Of a DNA stretch of 64,000 nt, positions 1 through 10,202 are shown piece by piece (the first letter of the stretch is position 1; each line of letters opens with the position of its first letter). The DNA is from Cyclobacterium qasimii M12-11B (GTDB lineage Bacteria; Bacteroidota; Bacteroidia; Cytophagales; Cyclobacteriaceae): contig NZ_ATNM01000123.1 of assembly GCF_000427295.1 (NCBI RefSeq), forward strand, positions 1-64,000, read 5' to 3'. The notes below the pieces were generated by a model that saw nothing but the letters and a program-made list of their open reading frames with translations, did no database searches and had not been told where the DNA came from. Position numbers and translations under genes: made by a program.

Positions 1-20
1 GCCTATATGTTTTTTATACT

Positions 21-2470
21 CTAATAATACCGCACTTCACAGTTTGGTAATTCGTTTTGAAATTTCTCAACACTTCGTGAACTAAGCCTGGTATTAAAAC
101 AAACCAATCTTTCCAAATTAAGAAGATGGGTGATTTGCTTCACACTTCTCACCCCAGTACTGGCAATATCCAATGTTCGAAGGTCATACAGCATTTCAAG
201 GCCTTTAAGATTCGATATATTGGTCCCAGACAAATTCAAATGCTTTAGCCTTTTAAGATTGCTTATAGGCTCAAGCTCACTAACAGCAGTATTGGATACA
301 TTTAGTGTCTCAAGCATTGACAGAGGCGTTACAACTGTCAAATCTCTAAAAGGAGACTCTGTGATTTCAAGTACCTCAAGCTTTTCTAACCTGGCAATGG
401 CTGATGGATCTTGGAGCGGAACATTATTAATTTGTAATTCTCTTATATTAAAGAAGACTAGAAGGGGTTCTAAATTTAAAATGTTATCCCCACCAATTTC
501 AAGTTTAACACTAGAAGTAGCTTGATGCAATGCCCAGGTATCGGGATGCTCTTCCAGGTCATAGTACCTTGAAAATAAGCTTTTCCAATCAGAATTCAAA
601 TTTTCCCACCAGGATAACAAAGCTTCCGTTCTAAATATCACATTGGTTTGTGGCAATAAACCAGCAAGCTCTTGCACATCCCACTCTGGCACTTTTGTAT
701 TGTCCAGATTAATAAAATCCAAAGAAGGAAGACTTTTAAGTGGCTCAACGGATTCTATATTGGTCCCTTGAAAAGAAAGCCGCTTTAGACCCGTTAATTC
801 CTGTAATGCTTTAACGTTGGTAACTGCGCTAAAATCTCCATTAATGTGCAACAAATTTTTCATTTCTGCCAATGGAGAAAGGTCTTCTATCATGGTGTTT
901 TCAAATGATAAGAAAGTAACACTTTTAAACTTTAGTGCAGGTCTTAAATTTACCACTTTGCTATTGTCCAAATTCAAGGAGTCCATGTTCACCAAAGTAG
1001 AAAGGGCTTCAATTGTGGGTTTACCTTGTCCTAGTGCTGGTAATTTTTCTACAAAAACCTGGTTCCAACCATCAGGAAGTGTTTGCCACCAGGTCTGAAG
1101 GTTTTCCACCATATGTATTAGTAGAATGCCTCTATTGTTTCTCGCAAATATATCTGCAGCATTTTCAGAAATACTGGTTCGGTCTGCATATATCCTTTTT
1201 ACGGATTTAGATCCATTTATTGGGTCTAGCTGACTCACTTCTGTACCGTTGATATTTACCCGCCAAAGTGAAGGTAAAGAAGCCAAAGGAGACAGGTCAA
1301 GAATATTAGTCTCCTCAAGGTTGATTTCCTCCAATTGTTTCAACTCAGACAAAAACCCAAAGTTGATCAGGTAGTTTCCTCGTATATTCAATTCCTTTAG
1401 TTGAGATAAGTTTTTTAAGTTTTCGATATTATTGAAACCACTTTCCTCAAGGTCCAGCGTTTCAAGCTGGGTAAAGCTTTCCAATACCCCAAACCCTCTT
1501 AATGGCGCCTTTGAGGCTTTAAAGGTTTGTAGGTTTTTGAGACTGGTTAGTTCATCGATATTGGTCACTTTTGTACCTGAGATATCAAGGTACTTCAGCT
1601 TATCTGAATATTTGATAAATTGAATATCAACAGCTGGCGTATTGGATATATCCAAATAAGAAAGAAATGTAATATTGCTTATTGGGCTCAATTCCTGAAT
1701 CTGTGTGTGACTAATGTCTACATAGGTCAAATCCCTAAACACATGTATAGGAGCTATATCTACCAGCAACTTATTGCCTGATAGATCAAGGGTATCTAGT
1801 GCCGATATTTTGTACAACATATCAAGCTGAACAGAATCATCAGTAATAGCAAATTTCTCTCTTAGCAGTGTTTCCCATTCAAGAGAAAGGCCACTCCACC
1901 ATTCCAACAGCTCATCATCTCGACTTAGCTTGGTCGTATAAATACTCGCAATTTTCAGTTCGTTTGAATTCCTGTCCAGATTGATTTCTACAAAGCGGCG
2001 CTTAGTGTTTTCTATGCTTTCATTTTCGAGACCCAAACCAGTAAGTGTTCTATCCAACGATATCTCAAAAAACAGATCGTCGTTATCATTTACCTTTGGT
2101 TTTACCTCCTTTATCTTAAACTCGAAAGCAGCATCTTTGAAGAAAAACTCAATGTCTTTTAAATAAGCTACTACACTTTTATTGGTAATAACCTGCCTAT
2201 CAAGTAGCAAATCGTCTTCTATCTGTACATTCTCATCCCGGAAGATTTTTTTATAGCTTTCCCTAATGATAACATCTTTATCCCTGGCAGAGGTTTCACC
2301 ACTACCGACGGTATTAAGAAAATATTGTAAGAAACGGACTTGATCTTCTGCCTGCTGGCTAAAATCTTTAATCTCCTGTTTGGTGTATCCTCCAAGATCC
2401 TGAGCCAGGATTTTTGGAGCATAACAAAAAATAAAATCAGGAGAAATGCATTTACTTTAATCCCTGTCAT
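21..2470 (-). CDS. Exported leucine-rich-repeat protein, frameshifted in its signal peptide
   Basis: Long SDS22-like leucine-rich-repeat protein of about 816 residues once one frameshift is repaired; function unknown. The reading frame from 21 continues upstream without a stop to the TAA of the preceding gene (2457-2459) but has no start codon there. The start is taken as ATG at 2468-2470, which opens a hydrophobic signal peptide (MTGIKVNAFLLILFF). One added base in the six-base run at 2426-2431 joins this to APKILAQ and the mature protein. The LRRs are about 22 residues long (LxxLxxLxLxxTxIxDLxPL). Three times the repeats are preceded by a WWxxLxxxW(x)xxF helix-like segment, near 1850-1910, 1040-1110 and 565-630. 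It is the last gene of a four-gene operon and its start overlaps the previous gene by 14 bases. Probably secreted or surface-exposed; protein-protein binding is inferred from the LRRs only. Confidence 0.8.
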
Positions 2471-3297
2471 AGATGTAGTTCAATATAATTTCTTTATCGC
2501 CTTCCTCCAATTTCATCAAATTGGCAATCAACCACCCAGTATTAAAACCAGGTCTATTGAATTGTCCTAACTCAAAATACCATTTATCAATTTGAAAAAA
2601 GTGGAATTTGGTATCTTTCACTGTTTCAAATTTCAGCCTTTTACTTTTTATTTCAAATAGAAATAATGTAAGGTAATCTGGTTCATAACCATCCGGAGTG
2701 TAAGACTCCGGTTTAGGATTGTCTACGATAGCCCTCCTCAGGTTCATAAAACCCAATTCATGACTTAAAGGGTGAAGAAATTTTTTCTCGTCGCCTTTGG
2801 GTTTATCAAACGCGGCTTTAAATGGAGGGAAGTTTACATTCTCTATGACCCACTCGTATCCCAATCCTTGAGGTTGTAACTTCAAAAACAGTACCACATC
2901 CTGTCTTTTTCCATTATAAGTGAAAACAGAATTAAGTTCTGCAAACCATTCTCCTCTGTGGAAGTTGAGATATTGGGGGTAGGTTTCGGATGTTACAAAA
3001 CCTATAAAATCTCTTTTTAGGTCATTGCTAATCCCAGAGGTTTCATTATCGAAGAGAATATTAATAAAAGACTTCCTCAGGGCGAGATCGTGGTATTTCT
3101 CATCTCCTGGGTAATATCTTACATCTCCTTCTTTGCTTTCCTCTGCATTAAATCTTCTGAAAAATTGGTTGACTTGTTTGGTAGCGGCAGCAAACCTGCC
3201 ATCATCAACAATCCGGCCGGAGCTATTGAAAGTCTGCCCCGGCGCGGAAAAAATTTGATAAGATTATGGTAATTAACGTAACAAATACTATTCTCAT
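2457..3297 (-). CDS. Exported protein of unknown function, frameshifted in its signal peptide
   Basis: About 279 residues after repair; I do not recognise the family. ATG at 3295-3297 overlaps the TGA of the upstream gene (ATGA), which fixes the start and implies translational coupling. That frame encodes MRIVFVTLITIILSNFF and then stops. Removing one base from the six-base run at 3248-3253, or from the C4 run at 3237-3240, joins it to a long frame beginning APGQTFNSSGRIVDDGRF that runs to TAA at 2457. The mature part is soluble, rich in aromatic and charged residues, with no visible membrane segment or catalytic motif. Being flanked by exported proteins on both sides suggests an envelope or periplasmic role. 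Without the repair the gene would lose its start. Confidence 0.7.
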
Positions 3298-3872
3298 GCT
3301 GATGTTTCAGTCACTCTCACATCTCCCAACAACACATCCCAGAATTCAATGGTTCTACCTGAAATCTGAGTCTGCTTTTTCTCTACATAGATTGTAATAT
3401 CCTTTTTAGTGGTATCTCTGTAGTTCAACCCTGCTTCTTGTGAAGTTCCTTCAAACCTTTGGTAGATCGTAATAACGCCTACGTACCTTCCGTCAGGCTG
3501 TCTCTCCAAGTCAGAGATATAATGAATATCATACCAGCTGATGTTCACCCTGTCGTAATTCAAAGCCATTAGTCTTTCAAAATACCTTCTGATTTTGTAA
3601 TAAGCAACCTCATTGGTATTAACAGATGAAACACCCATTTCAGCATCAGGAGCGAAAAGCTCTTCAGCTCTATCCATTACCCTGGTAGCTTCAGAAAACT
3701 GTGTTTCTTTACTTCCGATGATACTGATGTATTTACTTAAATCTTTAACTTTTTCTAAGGCAAGAGAGTCAATTGCTTGCTTTCTTTGTGGGCTGATGCT
3801 CTCATCCTGTGCGAAAACGGAAATACTTGTTGCCAGGAAAAAGATAAGCAGGGATAAAATATATTTTTTCAT
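3294..3872 (-). CDS. Exported protein of unknown function (192 aa)
   Basis: Cleavable signal peptide (MKKYILSLLIFFLATSISVFAQ, cut expected after the AQ) followed by about 170 soluble residues; no family recognised. The mature part begins with a charged, probably helical segment and ends in alternating beta-strand-like stretches (RYVGVITIYQRF, KDITIYVEKKQTQI). It lies 28 bases after the upstream lipoprotein gene, and its stop codon overlaps the start of the next gene. The operon context points to a periplasmic or outer-membrane assembly in which the four products act together; this is inference from co-localisation only. Confidence 0.75.
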   Translation of the reverse strand: MKKYILSLLIFFLATSISVFAQDESISPQRKQAIDSLALEKVKDLSKYISIIGSKETQFSEATRVMDRAEELFAPDAEMGVSSVNTNEVAYYKIRRYFERLMALNYDRVNISWYDIHYISDLERQPDGRYVGVITIYQRFEGTSQEAGLNYRDTTKKDITIYVEKKQTQISGRTIEFWDVLLGDVRVTETSA

Positions 3873-3900
3873 AATAACTTACTTTCTATAGTTTTTTAAA

Positions 3901-4368
3901 TTATCTTCTTCTTAATTCTAATTCGGTAACTTTTCCGGATCCATCCATTCTGATATCGCTGATAAAGTTCAGGTTCTTCTTGGTGTCTTTAAGATAGTTA
4001 AGATACCTTTCAATGGTAGTAGGCTCATCATAATCTTTCCTTCCGGATTCTTCATGAATCACAATTAGAACAGGCGTATTTTGATTAGAAAACATACCTA
4101 ACGCTTCTCTTATTGTATTGTTAGCACTTTGCAAACTTGAAGCATTGGCTACTGCATTGAAGTAATTTTCTAATTTCCCAACTGCTACCTCTTCAGCTGA
4201 TGGCTGTGGTGCTGGTTTTGGGGCTGGTGCAGGCTCTTCAACTGGCACAGGTGCAGGCGGGGCCTCAACCACTTTTTTCTTGCTTTTACAAGCTCCCATA
4301 GCTAATAAGACAAATAGCATTACAGTCAATGACCGTGTAAAGGGGAATTTTAGGTTCCTTTTTTTCAT
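3901..4368 (-). CDS. Proline-rich lipoprotein of unknown function (155 aa)
   Basis: First gene of the four-gene exported-protein operon. The N-terminus is a lipoprotein signal with lipobox LAMGAC (Cys near residue 27). A Lys cluster (KSKKK) and a Pro/Ala/Glu linker (PAPVPVEEPAPAPKPAPQP) then separate the anchor from a small domain of about 95 residues. That domain contains LIVIHEESGRKDYDEPTTIERYLNYLKD and is not recognised. The linker looks like a periplasm- or peptidoglycan-spanning spacer. Start chosen at the MKKRNLK methionine. Expected location is the outer or inner membrane, facing the periplasm. Confidence 0.75.
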   Translation of the reverse strand: MKKRNLKFPFTRSLTVMLFVLLAMGACKSKKKVVEAPPAPVPVEEPAPAPKPAPQPSAEEVAVGKLENYFNAVANASSLQSANNTIREALGMFSNQNTPVLIVIHEESGRKDYDEPTTIERYLNYLKDTKKNLNFISDIRMDGSGKVTELELRRR

Positions 4369-4732
4369 ATGAATTGAATGGTTTTTAAGTTAATTGTAAA
4401 AACCTTGTATAAGGATGGGTTTTAATTTAAATGGCCCCATAATTCCCAAGATTTTTACGATGTAGTAGATGATTGATTTAAGTGTTTTTTTTAAGATAGT
4501 TTGATTTTCTTTAATCTGCACAATTTAAGTAATGAACGGCACTAATGTTGGTTTCAATTTATATTTATCAAAATTAACAATCTGTCTTTTTTAAGTAAAC
4601 ATCCTCAATTATAGGTAATAATTTCTTAAAACGCACAAAATGTTATGAATTGATGATGTATTCATACAAAATGCTAATATATCATTATATATCGTAATGT
4701 ATGAAAGTTTTTTTTAACGGTAATTACACAAT
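4369..4732. other. AT-rich intergenic region without recognised genes
   Basis: About 364 bases, strongly AT-rich, between the first gene of the exported-protein operon and the stop of the tlpA-like gene, both on the minus strand. It should hold the operon promoter. I saw no convincing ORF, hairpin terminator or repeat beyond local AT-rich near-palindromes around 4675-4705. Confidence 0.5.
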
Positions 4733-5851
4733 TTAATCGAAAATTTCAGACAATTTCTTTTCCAAAGATTTACCTCTTAAATCCTTGGCAATAATGTTAC
4801 CGTTCGGATCTAGCAAGTAAGTTGCAGGAATCGCATTAATTTGATACTTGGCTGCTGCCTCTGAATTGAAATATTTCAAATCAGATACTTGAGTCCATGT
4901 CAAACCATCTTCTGCTATAGCTTTTGTCCACATGTCTCTGGTTCTGTCAAGAGATACACCAAACACTTCAAATCCATCTTCTTTGTATTGGTTATAGAGT
5001 CTTAACACATTTGGGTTTTCATCACGGCAAGGTTTGCACCATCCAGCCCAAAAATCAATCATCACATATTTACCCTTTAAATCAGAAAGGTTTACAACTT
5101 TTCCTTCAGGGTTGGGGAGTGAAATCTCAGGTGCCGGCTGACCAATAGAAAGGGCTCTCATTTCATTCAACTCCTGCTTCCATGTACTAATTAATTTCAT
5201 GTCAGGGTATTTATCTCCAAGAGCAACTACCACACTGTCCATAAAATTAAAATCTGCTCCAGGGTCCAACATTCCTAATCCTGCCAATGCAGCAAAACTT
5301 CCTTCCGTTTTTGAAATTATATCTTTTACGTTCTCCGCATGGTTCATTCCCATAACCATCGCCTGCTCACGGATTTCCTGAACTTTGTCTTGGTCTTTCG
5401 CTGTCATTGCTTCGTAAAAAGCGGAATTCAACTCATTGGTCTCTTCCTGATATTTTACAGTCAGCTCATCTATATTAAATAATAACTCACTGTCTTTAGA
5501 ACCAGTAACATCAAGCTTCTCAGATTCAAAATCATACTTTATTTCAACATCCTCCTCAAATAAAGCCAATCGAATAGTCTTTTCGCCAAACAAATCAAGG
5601 TCATAAAAATTAGGATTGTCTACAGTAAGCTCATGGCTAAATGTACCACCTTTACCAATCTCTAAGGTATCAAGGACTGAGATTTTGTCTACATCATATT
5701 GGGATAGGATTACATCTCCCTCTGGGATATTCTTCAATTTCCCGGAGATGGTTACTTTGCCGTCAAATACTTCTTGCTTTCCTTCTCCACATGCATATAG
5801 CAGCATGGTTGACAACATTATCGAAAATACACTTCTGGTTAAGAATCTCAT
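4733..5851 (-). CDS. TlpA-family thioredoxin-like lipoprotein with DUF4369-type N-domain
   Basis: Periplasmic thiol-disulfide oxidoreductase of 372 aa. Residues 1-21 are a lipoprotein signal ending in LLYAC. Residues about 30-130 look like the DUF4369 domain common in Bacteroidota (SGKLKNIPEGDVILSQ). A helical linker follows, then an AhpC/TSA-thioredoxin domain from about residue 235 with the active site WCKPC (C272, C275) and the cis-Pro loop NAIPATYLLD. The architecture is normal for this family, whose members reduce or shuffle disulfides in exported proteins. It starts 4 bases after gatB and is probably cotranscribed with alaS-gatB. The specific substrate cannot be told from sequence. Confidence 0.88.
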   Translation of the reverse strand: MRFLTRSVFSIMLSTMLLYACGEGKQEVFDGKVTISGKLKNIPEGDVILSQYDVDKISVLDTLEIGKGGTFSHELTVDNPNFYDLDLFGEKTIRLALFEEDVEIKYDFESEKLDVTGSKDSELLFNIDELTVKYQEETNELNSAFYEAMTAKDQDKVQEIREQAMVMGMNHAENVKDIISKTEGSFAALAGLGMLDPGADFNFMDSVVVALGDKYPDMKLISTWKQELNEMRALSIGQPAPEISLPNPEGKVVNLSDLKGKYVMIDFWAGWCKPCRDENPNVLRLYNQYKEDGFEVFGVSLDRTRDMWTKAIAEDGLTWTQVSDLKYFNSEAAAKYQINAIPATYLLDPNGNIIAKDLRGKSLEKKLSEIFD

Positions 5852-5855
5852 AAAA

Positions 5856-7340
5856 TCAATTATCCAATAATTCTGTTAAAATTTTGCTGGCAACCTTGGG
5901 ATCTGCTTTTCCCTGAGACTTTTTCATTACCTGCCCCATAAACATGCCCATAAGCCCTTTTTTTCCAGACCTGTACTCTTGTACTTTTGCTGCATTCTGG
6001 GTTAAAACCTCCTCGATCAAAGGTCTTATCGAATCCTCATCACTATCTTGAATTAAATTTAATTCCTTAGCTATCTCAAATGGTGTTTTATCCGGGTGAG
6101 CGATTAACTCAGGGTAAACTTTTTGAGACGCTACTGTATAACTTACTTTCCCTTCATCGATCAAGGCTATCAATGCAGCGATTTGTGATTCATTTAAAGG
6201 GAAATCTTCGATCTTTAATGTCAATTCATTTAAATACGACTTAATTGGACCCATCATCCAATTTGAAGCTGCTTTAAAGTTATTGGTTTCCTTACACAAC
6301 GACTCAAACCATAAAGCTATTTCCTTTTGGTCGGTCAATACTCCTGCATCGTATTCAGGAAGTCCGTAAGTATTTACAAACTTGTCAAATAATTGACGGG
6401 GCAGAACTGGAAGCTCAGCCTTAATTGAAGACAACCATTCTTCAGAAATAACTACCGGACTCAAATCCGGCTCTGGGAAATACCTGTAATCGTTAAGGTC
6501 TTCCTTGGTTCTCATGCTTGCTGTAAGTCCAGTCGTCGCATCAAAAGTTCTGGTCTCTGAAATTATAATTTCACCTTTTTCAAGTAATCCAATTTGCCTG
6601 TCGTATTCGTGCTCAACAGCCCTTACCACATTTCGGAAAGAGTTCATGTTTTTCACTTCCACCTTCTTACCCAGTTCTTTATCTCCTCTAAGTCTCACCG
6701 AAACATTCGCATCACATCTCAAAGAACCTTCTTCCATGTTACCATCACAGACATCCAGATAGACGACCAATTTCTTAATCTCTGAAAGGAGATTGTAGGC
6801 TTCTTCTGAAGAGCGCATATCAGGCTCTGTCACTATTTCTATCAATGGTACACCAGCCCTGTTGAAATCAACGAGGGTATCCACTTCTCCTGCCAGGTGC
6901 ATGGACTTACCCGCATCTTCTTCCATATGGATTCGGGTTAGTGCCACCTCTTTTTTCTCCCCACTACTCAAAGTAATAGGGACAAAACCACCTACACAGA
7001 TAGGATTTTTATCCTGTGTCAATTGGTATCCTTTTGGTAAATCAGGGTAAAAATAATTTTTACGGGCAAATACATTTCTCCTTGTAATAGAAGAATTACA
7101 TGCCAATCCCATTTTCACAGCAAACTCTACCGCTTTTCTATTTACTTTAGGCAAGGTACCAGGGTGTCCCAATGTAATCACCGATATATTGGTGTTTGGC
7201 ATCTTCCCATAGCTATTGGCATCAGAAGTGTACATCTTACTTTTGGTAAGCAACTGTGCGTGGACTTCCAGCCCTATCACCATCTCGTACTTTTTCTTGA
7301 GGTTTTCTGCCGTTAAGGTAGTGGACTTCTCTTCAATCAT
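5856..7340 (-). CDS. gatB: Asp-tRNA(Asn)/Glu-tRNA(Gln) amidotransferase subunit B
   Basis: Full-length GatB (494 aa), the tRNA-binding and kinase-like subunit of the GatCAB amidotransferase that converts Glu-tRNA(Gln) or Asp-tRNA(Asn) to the correct amidated form. The GatB signature is present: VIGLEVHAQL near residue 21, CDANVSVR, and KNMNSFRNVVRAVEHEYDRQ. The C-terminal YqeY-like tail domain ends in KIL(T)ELL. gatA and gatC are not in the window, as is common in Bacteroidota where they are dispersed. It lies 70 bases downstream of alaS and 4 bases upstream of the tlpA-like gene. Confidence 0.96.
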   Translation of the reverse strand: MIEEKSTTLTAENLKKKYEMVIGLEVHAQLLTKSKMYTSDANSYGKMPNTNISVITLGHPGTLPKVNRKAVEFAVKMGLACNSSITRRNVFARKNYFYPDLPKGYQLTQDKNPICVGGFVPITLSSGEKKEVALTRIHMEEDAGKSMHLAGEVDTLVDFNRAGVPLIEIVTEPDMRSSEEAYNLLSEIKKLVVYLDVCDGNMEEGSLRCDANVSVRLRGDKELGKKVEVKNMNSFRNVVRAVEHEYDRQIGLLEKGEIIISETRTFDATTGLTASMRTKEDLNDYRYFPEPDLSPVVISEEWLSSIKAELPVLPRQLFDKFVNTYGLPEYDAGVLTDQKEIALWFESLCKETNNFKAASNWMMGPIKSYLNELTLKIEDFPLNESQIAALIALIDEGKVSYTVASQKVYPELIAHPDKTPFEIAKELNLIQDSDEDSIRPLIEEVLTQNAAKVQEYRSGKKGLMGMFMGQVMKKSQGKADPKVASKILTELLDN

Positions 7341-7410
7341 CTTTAAATTATTACAGTTATCGTTTCAAAATATCAGGGCATTGCCCATGACAAAATTGAA
7401 TTCCGCTAAA

Positions 7411-10047
7411 TTATTTTAAGGCCTGGTGAAGCAACGTTTCAGCTTTATCCAAAGCATTGGGCAAACCTGAGGAATCTTTCCCTCCAGCTGTTGCATAAAA
7501 GGGCTGACCTCCTCCTCCACCTTTGATCTCAATTGCTAATTCCTTCACCATTTTGCCTGCATGTAAACCTTTGTCTTTTACAAGCAAATCGCTTACCACA
7601 ATTGCTAATTGAGGTTTGCCATTAATATCTGCTGCCAATACAGCTACTAAATTTTCAATTTCATTTTTCAATTCAAAAGAAAGCTTTTTTAAGGCCTCAG
7701 CATTAGGCAATTTAATCAATCCTAATATTAAGTTGTAACCGTTGAAGGATTTTACCTCACTTTTTAACGTTTCTTTTATTTCATCGGTAGCTTTTAGGTT
7801 CAATCCCTCGATTTCTTTCCTTAAAGAAGCCCTCTCAGTCATTAATCCTTCTATAGCTGCCACAATATCCCGGGGATGCTTTAGCGTTTCCTGGATGTTT
7901 TCTAAAAGCTCAAACTGCCGTCTAACATACTCTTCAGCTCCAGAAGCTGTCACCGCCTCTATCCTCCTAACGCCTGCAGCAATTGAACTTTCGGAAATAA
8001 TTTTGAACATTCCTATTTCGCCTGTGGAAGTTACGTGGGTTCCCCCACACAATTCAACAGAAAAGGAAGGGTCAAAAGTAATTACCCGAACCTGCTCTCC
8101 ATATTTTTCTCCAAAAAGTGCCGTTGCACCCATTGCTTTCGCTGCATCTATTGGCACATTTCTTTTCTCGTCCAGCAGGATATTTGTCCTTACTCTACTA
8201 TTAACGATGTCTTCCACCTTAAGTATTTCCTCTGGTGTTAATTTAGCAAAATGAGAAAAGTCAAACCTTAAAACTTTATCATTTACCAGCGACCCTTTTT
8301 GTTGCACATGATCTCCGACCACCTGCTTCAATGCAGACTGTAAAAGGTGGGTTGCAGTATGGTTACTTTTAATCAAACCACGCTTTTTAGCATCTACTAT
8401 TCCCGTAAAGTCTGCCTCTGGATTTTTAGGTAATGCTTCTACCCAGTGTACAATCAGGTCATTTTCTTTTGTGGTATCTACAACCACAATGCTTTCTTCC
8501 TCATTTGAAAGGATCCCAGTATCCCCTACTTGTCCACCACTTTCGGCATAGAAGGGGGTTTCTGTCAAGACCAGCTGAAACCTGTCCTTGTTTTTATCTT
8601 TGATCTTCCGGTATTTTATAATTTGAGCCGTCGCCCTCAAAGTATCATAGCCTACAAATACAGAGCTCTCTTCATCATTCACATTGATCCAATCACCAGT
8701 CTCAAGTTTAGATGCTGACCTCGACCTGTCCTTTTGAGCTTTCATCGCTACTGAAAAGCCTTTTTCATCTACGCTAAGGCCATTTTCCCTTGCGATCAAT
8801 GAAGTAAGGTCCAATGGAAATCCGTACGTATCATACAACTCAAACGCCACCTCTCCTGAAATGGTTTTCTCATTTTTGGTTGCCAATGACTTTTGAATGT
8901 TTTCAAGATTTTTCAGTCCCTTATCCAAGGTCCTCAAAAATGCCAACTCCTCTTCCTGGATTACTTTGCCGATAAATTCTTGCTGCAAATTTATTTCCGG
9001 GTAAAACTCCCCAAATTTCTCTGCCAATACAGGCACCAATTGAAACAAGAATGGTGTTTTGAGGTCCAGGAAAGTATAGCCATAGCGTACAGCCCTTCTT
9101 AGAATCCTCCTGATCACATACCCTGCTTTGTTATTAGATGGCAACTGTCCATCAGCAATGGTAAAGGATATCGCTCTTATATGGTCTACAATTACACGAA
9201 ATGCAATGTCTATTTTCTCAGAATTCCCATAAGTGAAGCCTGATATATTTTCCATTTTAGCTATAAATGGTGCGAATAAATCAGTGTCGTAGTTGGAAGA
9301 CTTTTGTTGGATTACCCTCACCAATCTTTCAAGGCCCAATCCAGTATCAACATGCTTTGCAGGCAATTCTTTTAAATGTCCGTCTGCAAATCGGTTGTAC
9401 TGCATGAAAACCAAATTCCATATTTCTATAACCTGAGGGTGGTCTTCATTGACCAGTTCCCTTCCAGGTGTCTTTTGAATTTCTTCCAAAGACCGCATGT
9501 CGAAATGAATTTCTGAGCAGGGCCCACAAGGACCGGTCTCTCCCATTTCCCAGAAATTGTCTTTTTTGGAACAATAAAGAATACTGTCCTTGTCTACCAA
9601 TTCTTCCCAATAGCCAAAAGCTTCTCTATCTTCTTCTAACTTATCGTCCTTATCACCGCCAAAAACAGTGATGTACAACCTATCTTTAGGCAATTGGTAA
9701 ACTTCAGTCAATAATTCCCATGCCCAATTGATCGCATCCTTTTTAAAATAATCACCAAAGGACCAATTGCCCATCATTTCGAACATGGTATGGTGATAGG
9801 TGTCTACACCTACTTCTTCCAAATCATTGTGCTTTCCGGAAACTCTAAGGCACTTTTGACTGTTAGTAACCCGAATATGATCTGGGTTTTCGTTCCCTAA
9901 AAAATAATCCTTAAATTGATTCATTCCAGCATTGGTAAACATCAATGTTGGATCGTTTTTCACAACTATTGGAGCAGATGGAACAAACTGATGCGCTTTA
10001 GATTGAAAAAAATCAATGAAATGGCTTCTTATTTGTTTGGAATTCAT
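7411..10047 (-). CDS. alaS: Alanine-tRNA ligase
   Basis: Complete 878-residue class II alanyl-tRNA synthetase. Visible landmarks are the N-terminal MNSKQIRSHFIDFF, motif 2-like FEMMGNWSFGDYFK, the editing-domain zinc motif NHTATHLL with downstream CGGTH, and a C-terminal DHHA1 region with KGGGGGQPFYATAGG. Length and domain order are normal and there is no frame break over 2.6 kb. It is transcribed away from the divergent M23 peptidase gene and probably heads an alaS-gatB-tlpA transcript. Confidence 0.97.
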   Translation of the reverse strand: MNSKQIRSHFIDFFQSKAHQFVPSAPIVVKNDPTLMFTNAGMNQFKDYFLGNENPDHIRVTNSQKCLRVSGKHNDLEEVGVDTYHHTMFEMMGNWSFGDYFKKDAINWAWELLTEVYQLPKDRLYITVFGGDKDDKLEEDREAFGYWEELVDKDSILYCSKKDNFWEMGETGPCGPCSEIHFDMRSLEEIQKTPGRELVNEDHPQVIEIWNLVFMQYNRFADGHLKELPAKHVDTGLGLERLVRVIQQKSSNYDTDLFAPFIAKMENISGFTYGNSEKIDIAFRVIVDHIRAISFTIADGQLPSNNKAGYVIRRILRRAVRYGYTFLDLKTPFLFQLVPVLAEKFGEFYPEINLQQEFIGKVIQEEELAFLRTLDKGLKNLENIQKSLATKNEKTISGEVAFELYDTYGFPLDLTSLIARENGLSVDEKGFSVAMKAQKDRSRSASKLETGDWINVNDEESSVFVGYDTLRATAQIIKYRKIKDKNKDRFQLVLTETPFYAESGGQVGDTGILSNEEESIVVVDTTKENDLIVHWVEALPKNPEADFTGIVDAKKRGLIKSNHTATHLLQSALKQVVGDHVQQKGSLVNDKVLRFDFSHFAKLTPEEILKVEDIVNSRVRTNILLDEKRNVPIDAAKAMGATALFGEKYGEQVRVITFDPSFSVELCGGTHVTSTGEIGMFKIISESSIAAGVRRIEAVTASGAEEYVRRQFELLENIQETLKHPRDIVAAIEGLMTERASLRKEIEGLNLKATDEIKETLKSEVKSFNGYNLILGLIKLPNAEALKKLSFELKNEIENLVAVLAADINGKPQLAIVVSDLLVKDKGLHAGKMVKELAIEIKGGGGGQPFYATAGGKDSSGLPNALDKAETLLHQALK

Positions 10048-10096
10048 GTTTATTTACCTTAGAATGAATTACTTGGAATATTTAAAGTTTTTGAAT

Positions 10097-10104
10097 TATC
10101 TTTG
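10097..10104 (+). promoter_or_regulatory. Possible Bacteroidota -7 box (TATCTTTG)
   Basis: Exact match to the Bacteroidota sigma-A -7 consensus TAnnTTTG in the divergent alaS/M23 peptidase spacer, with a TTG about 22 bases upstream. It would give a leader of roughly 95 bases for the M23 peptidase gene. An eight-base match in an AT-rich spacer is weak evidence. Confidence 0.3.
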
Positions 10105-10202
10105 TAACCAAACTCCCAACTATCTACTTCCCTACAAAGTAGCTTAATCTCCTGGGTTTTTTCGGATTACAAAATTAGAAGTTTTAACGTACTATTTGTT
10201 AA

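Noticed and set aside
4640-4720. AT-rich near-palindromes (ATATATCATTATATATCG) as an origin or operator
   Set aside because: Imperfect, in a very AT-rich region, and without dnaA boxes or repeats. Such patterns are expected by chance.
7742-8254. A 170-codon plus-strand frame inside alaS
   Set aside because: Fully antisense to a conserved alaS region; serine/isoleucine-rich shadow without a domain.
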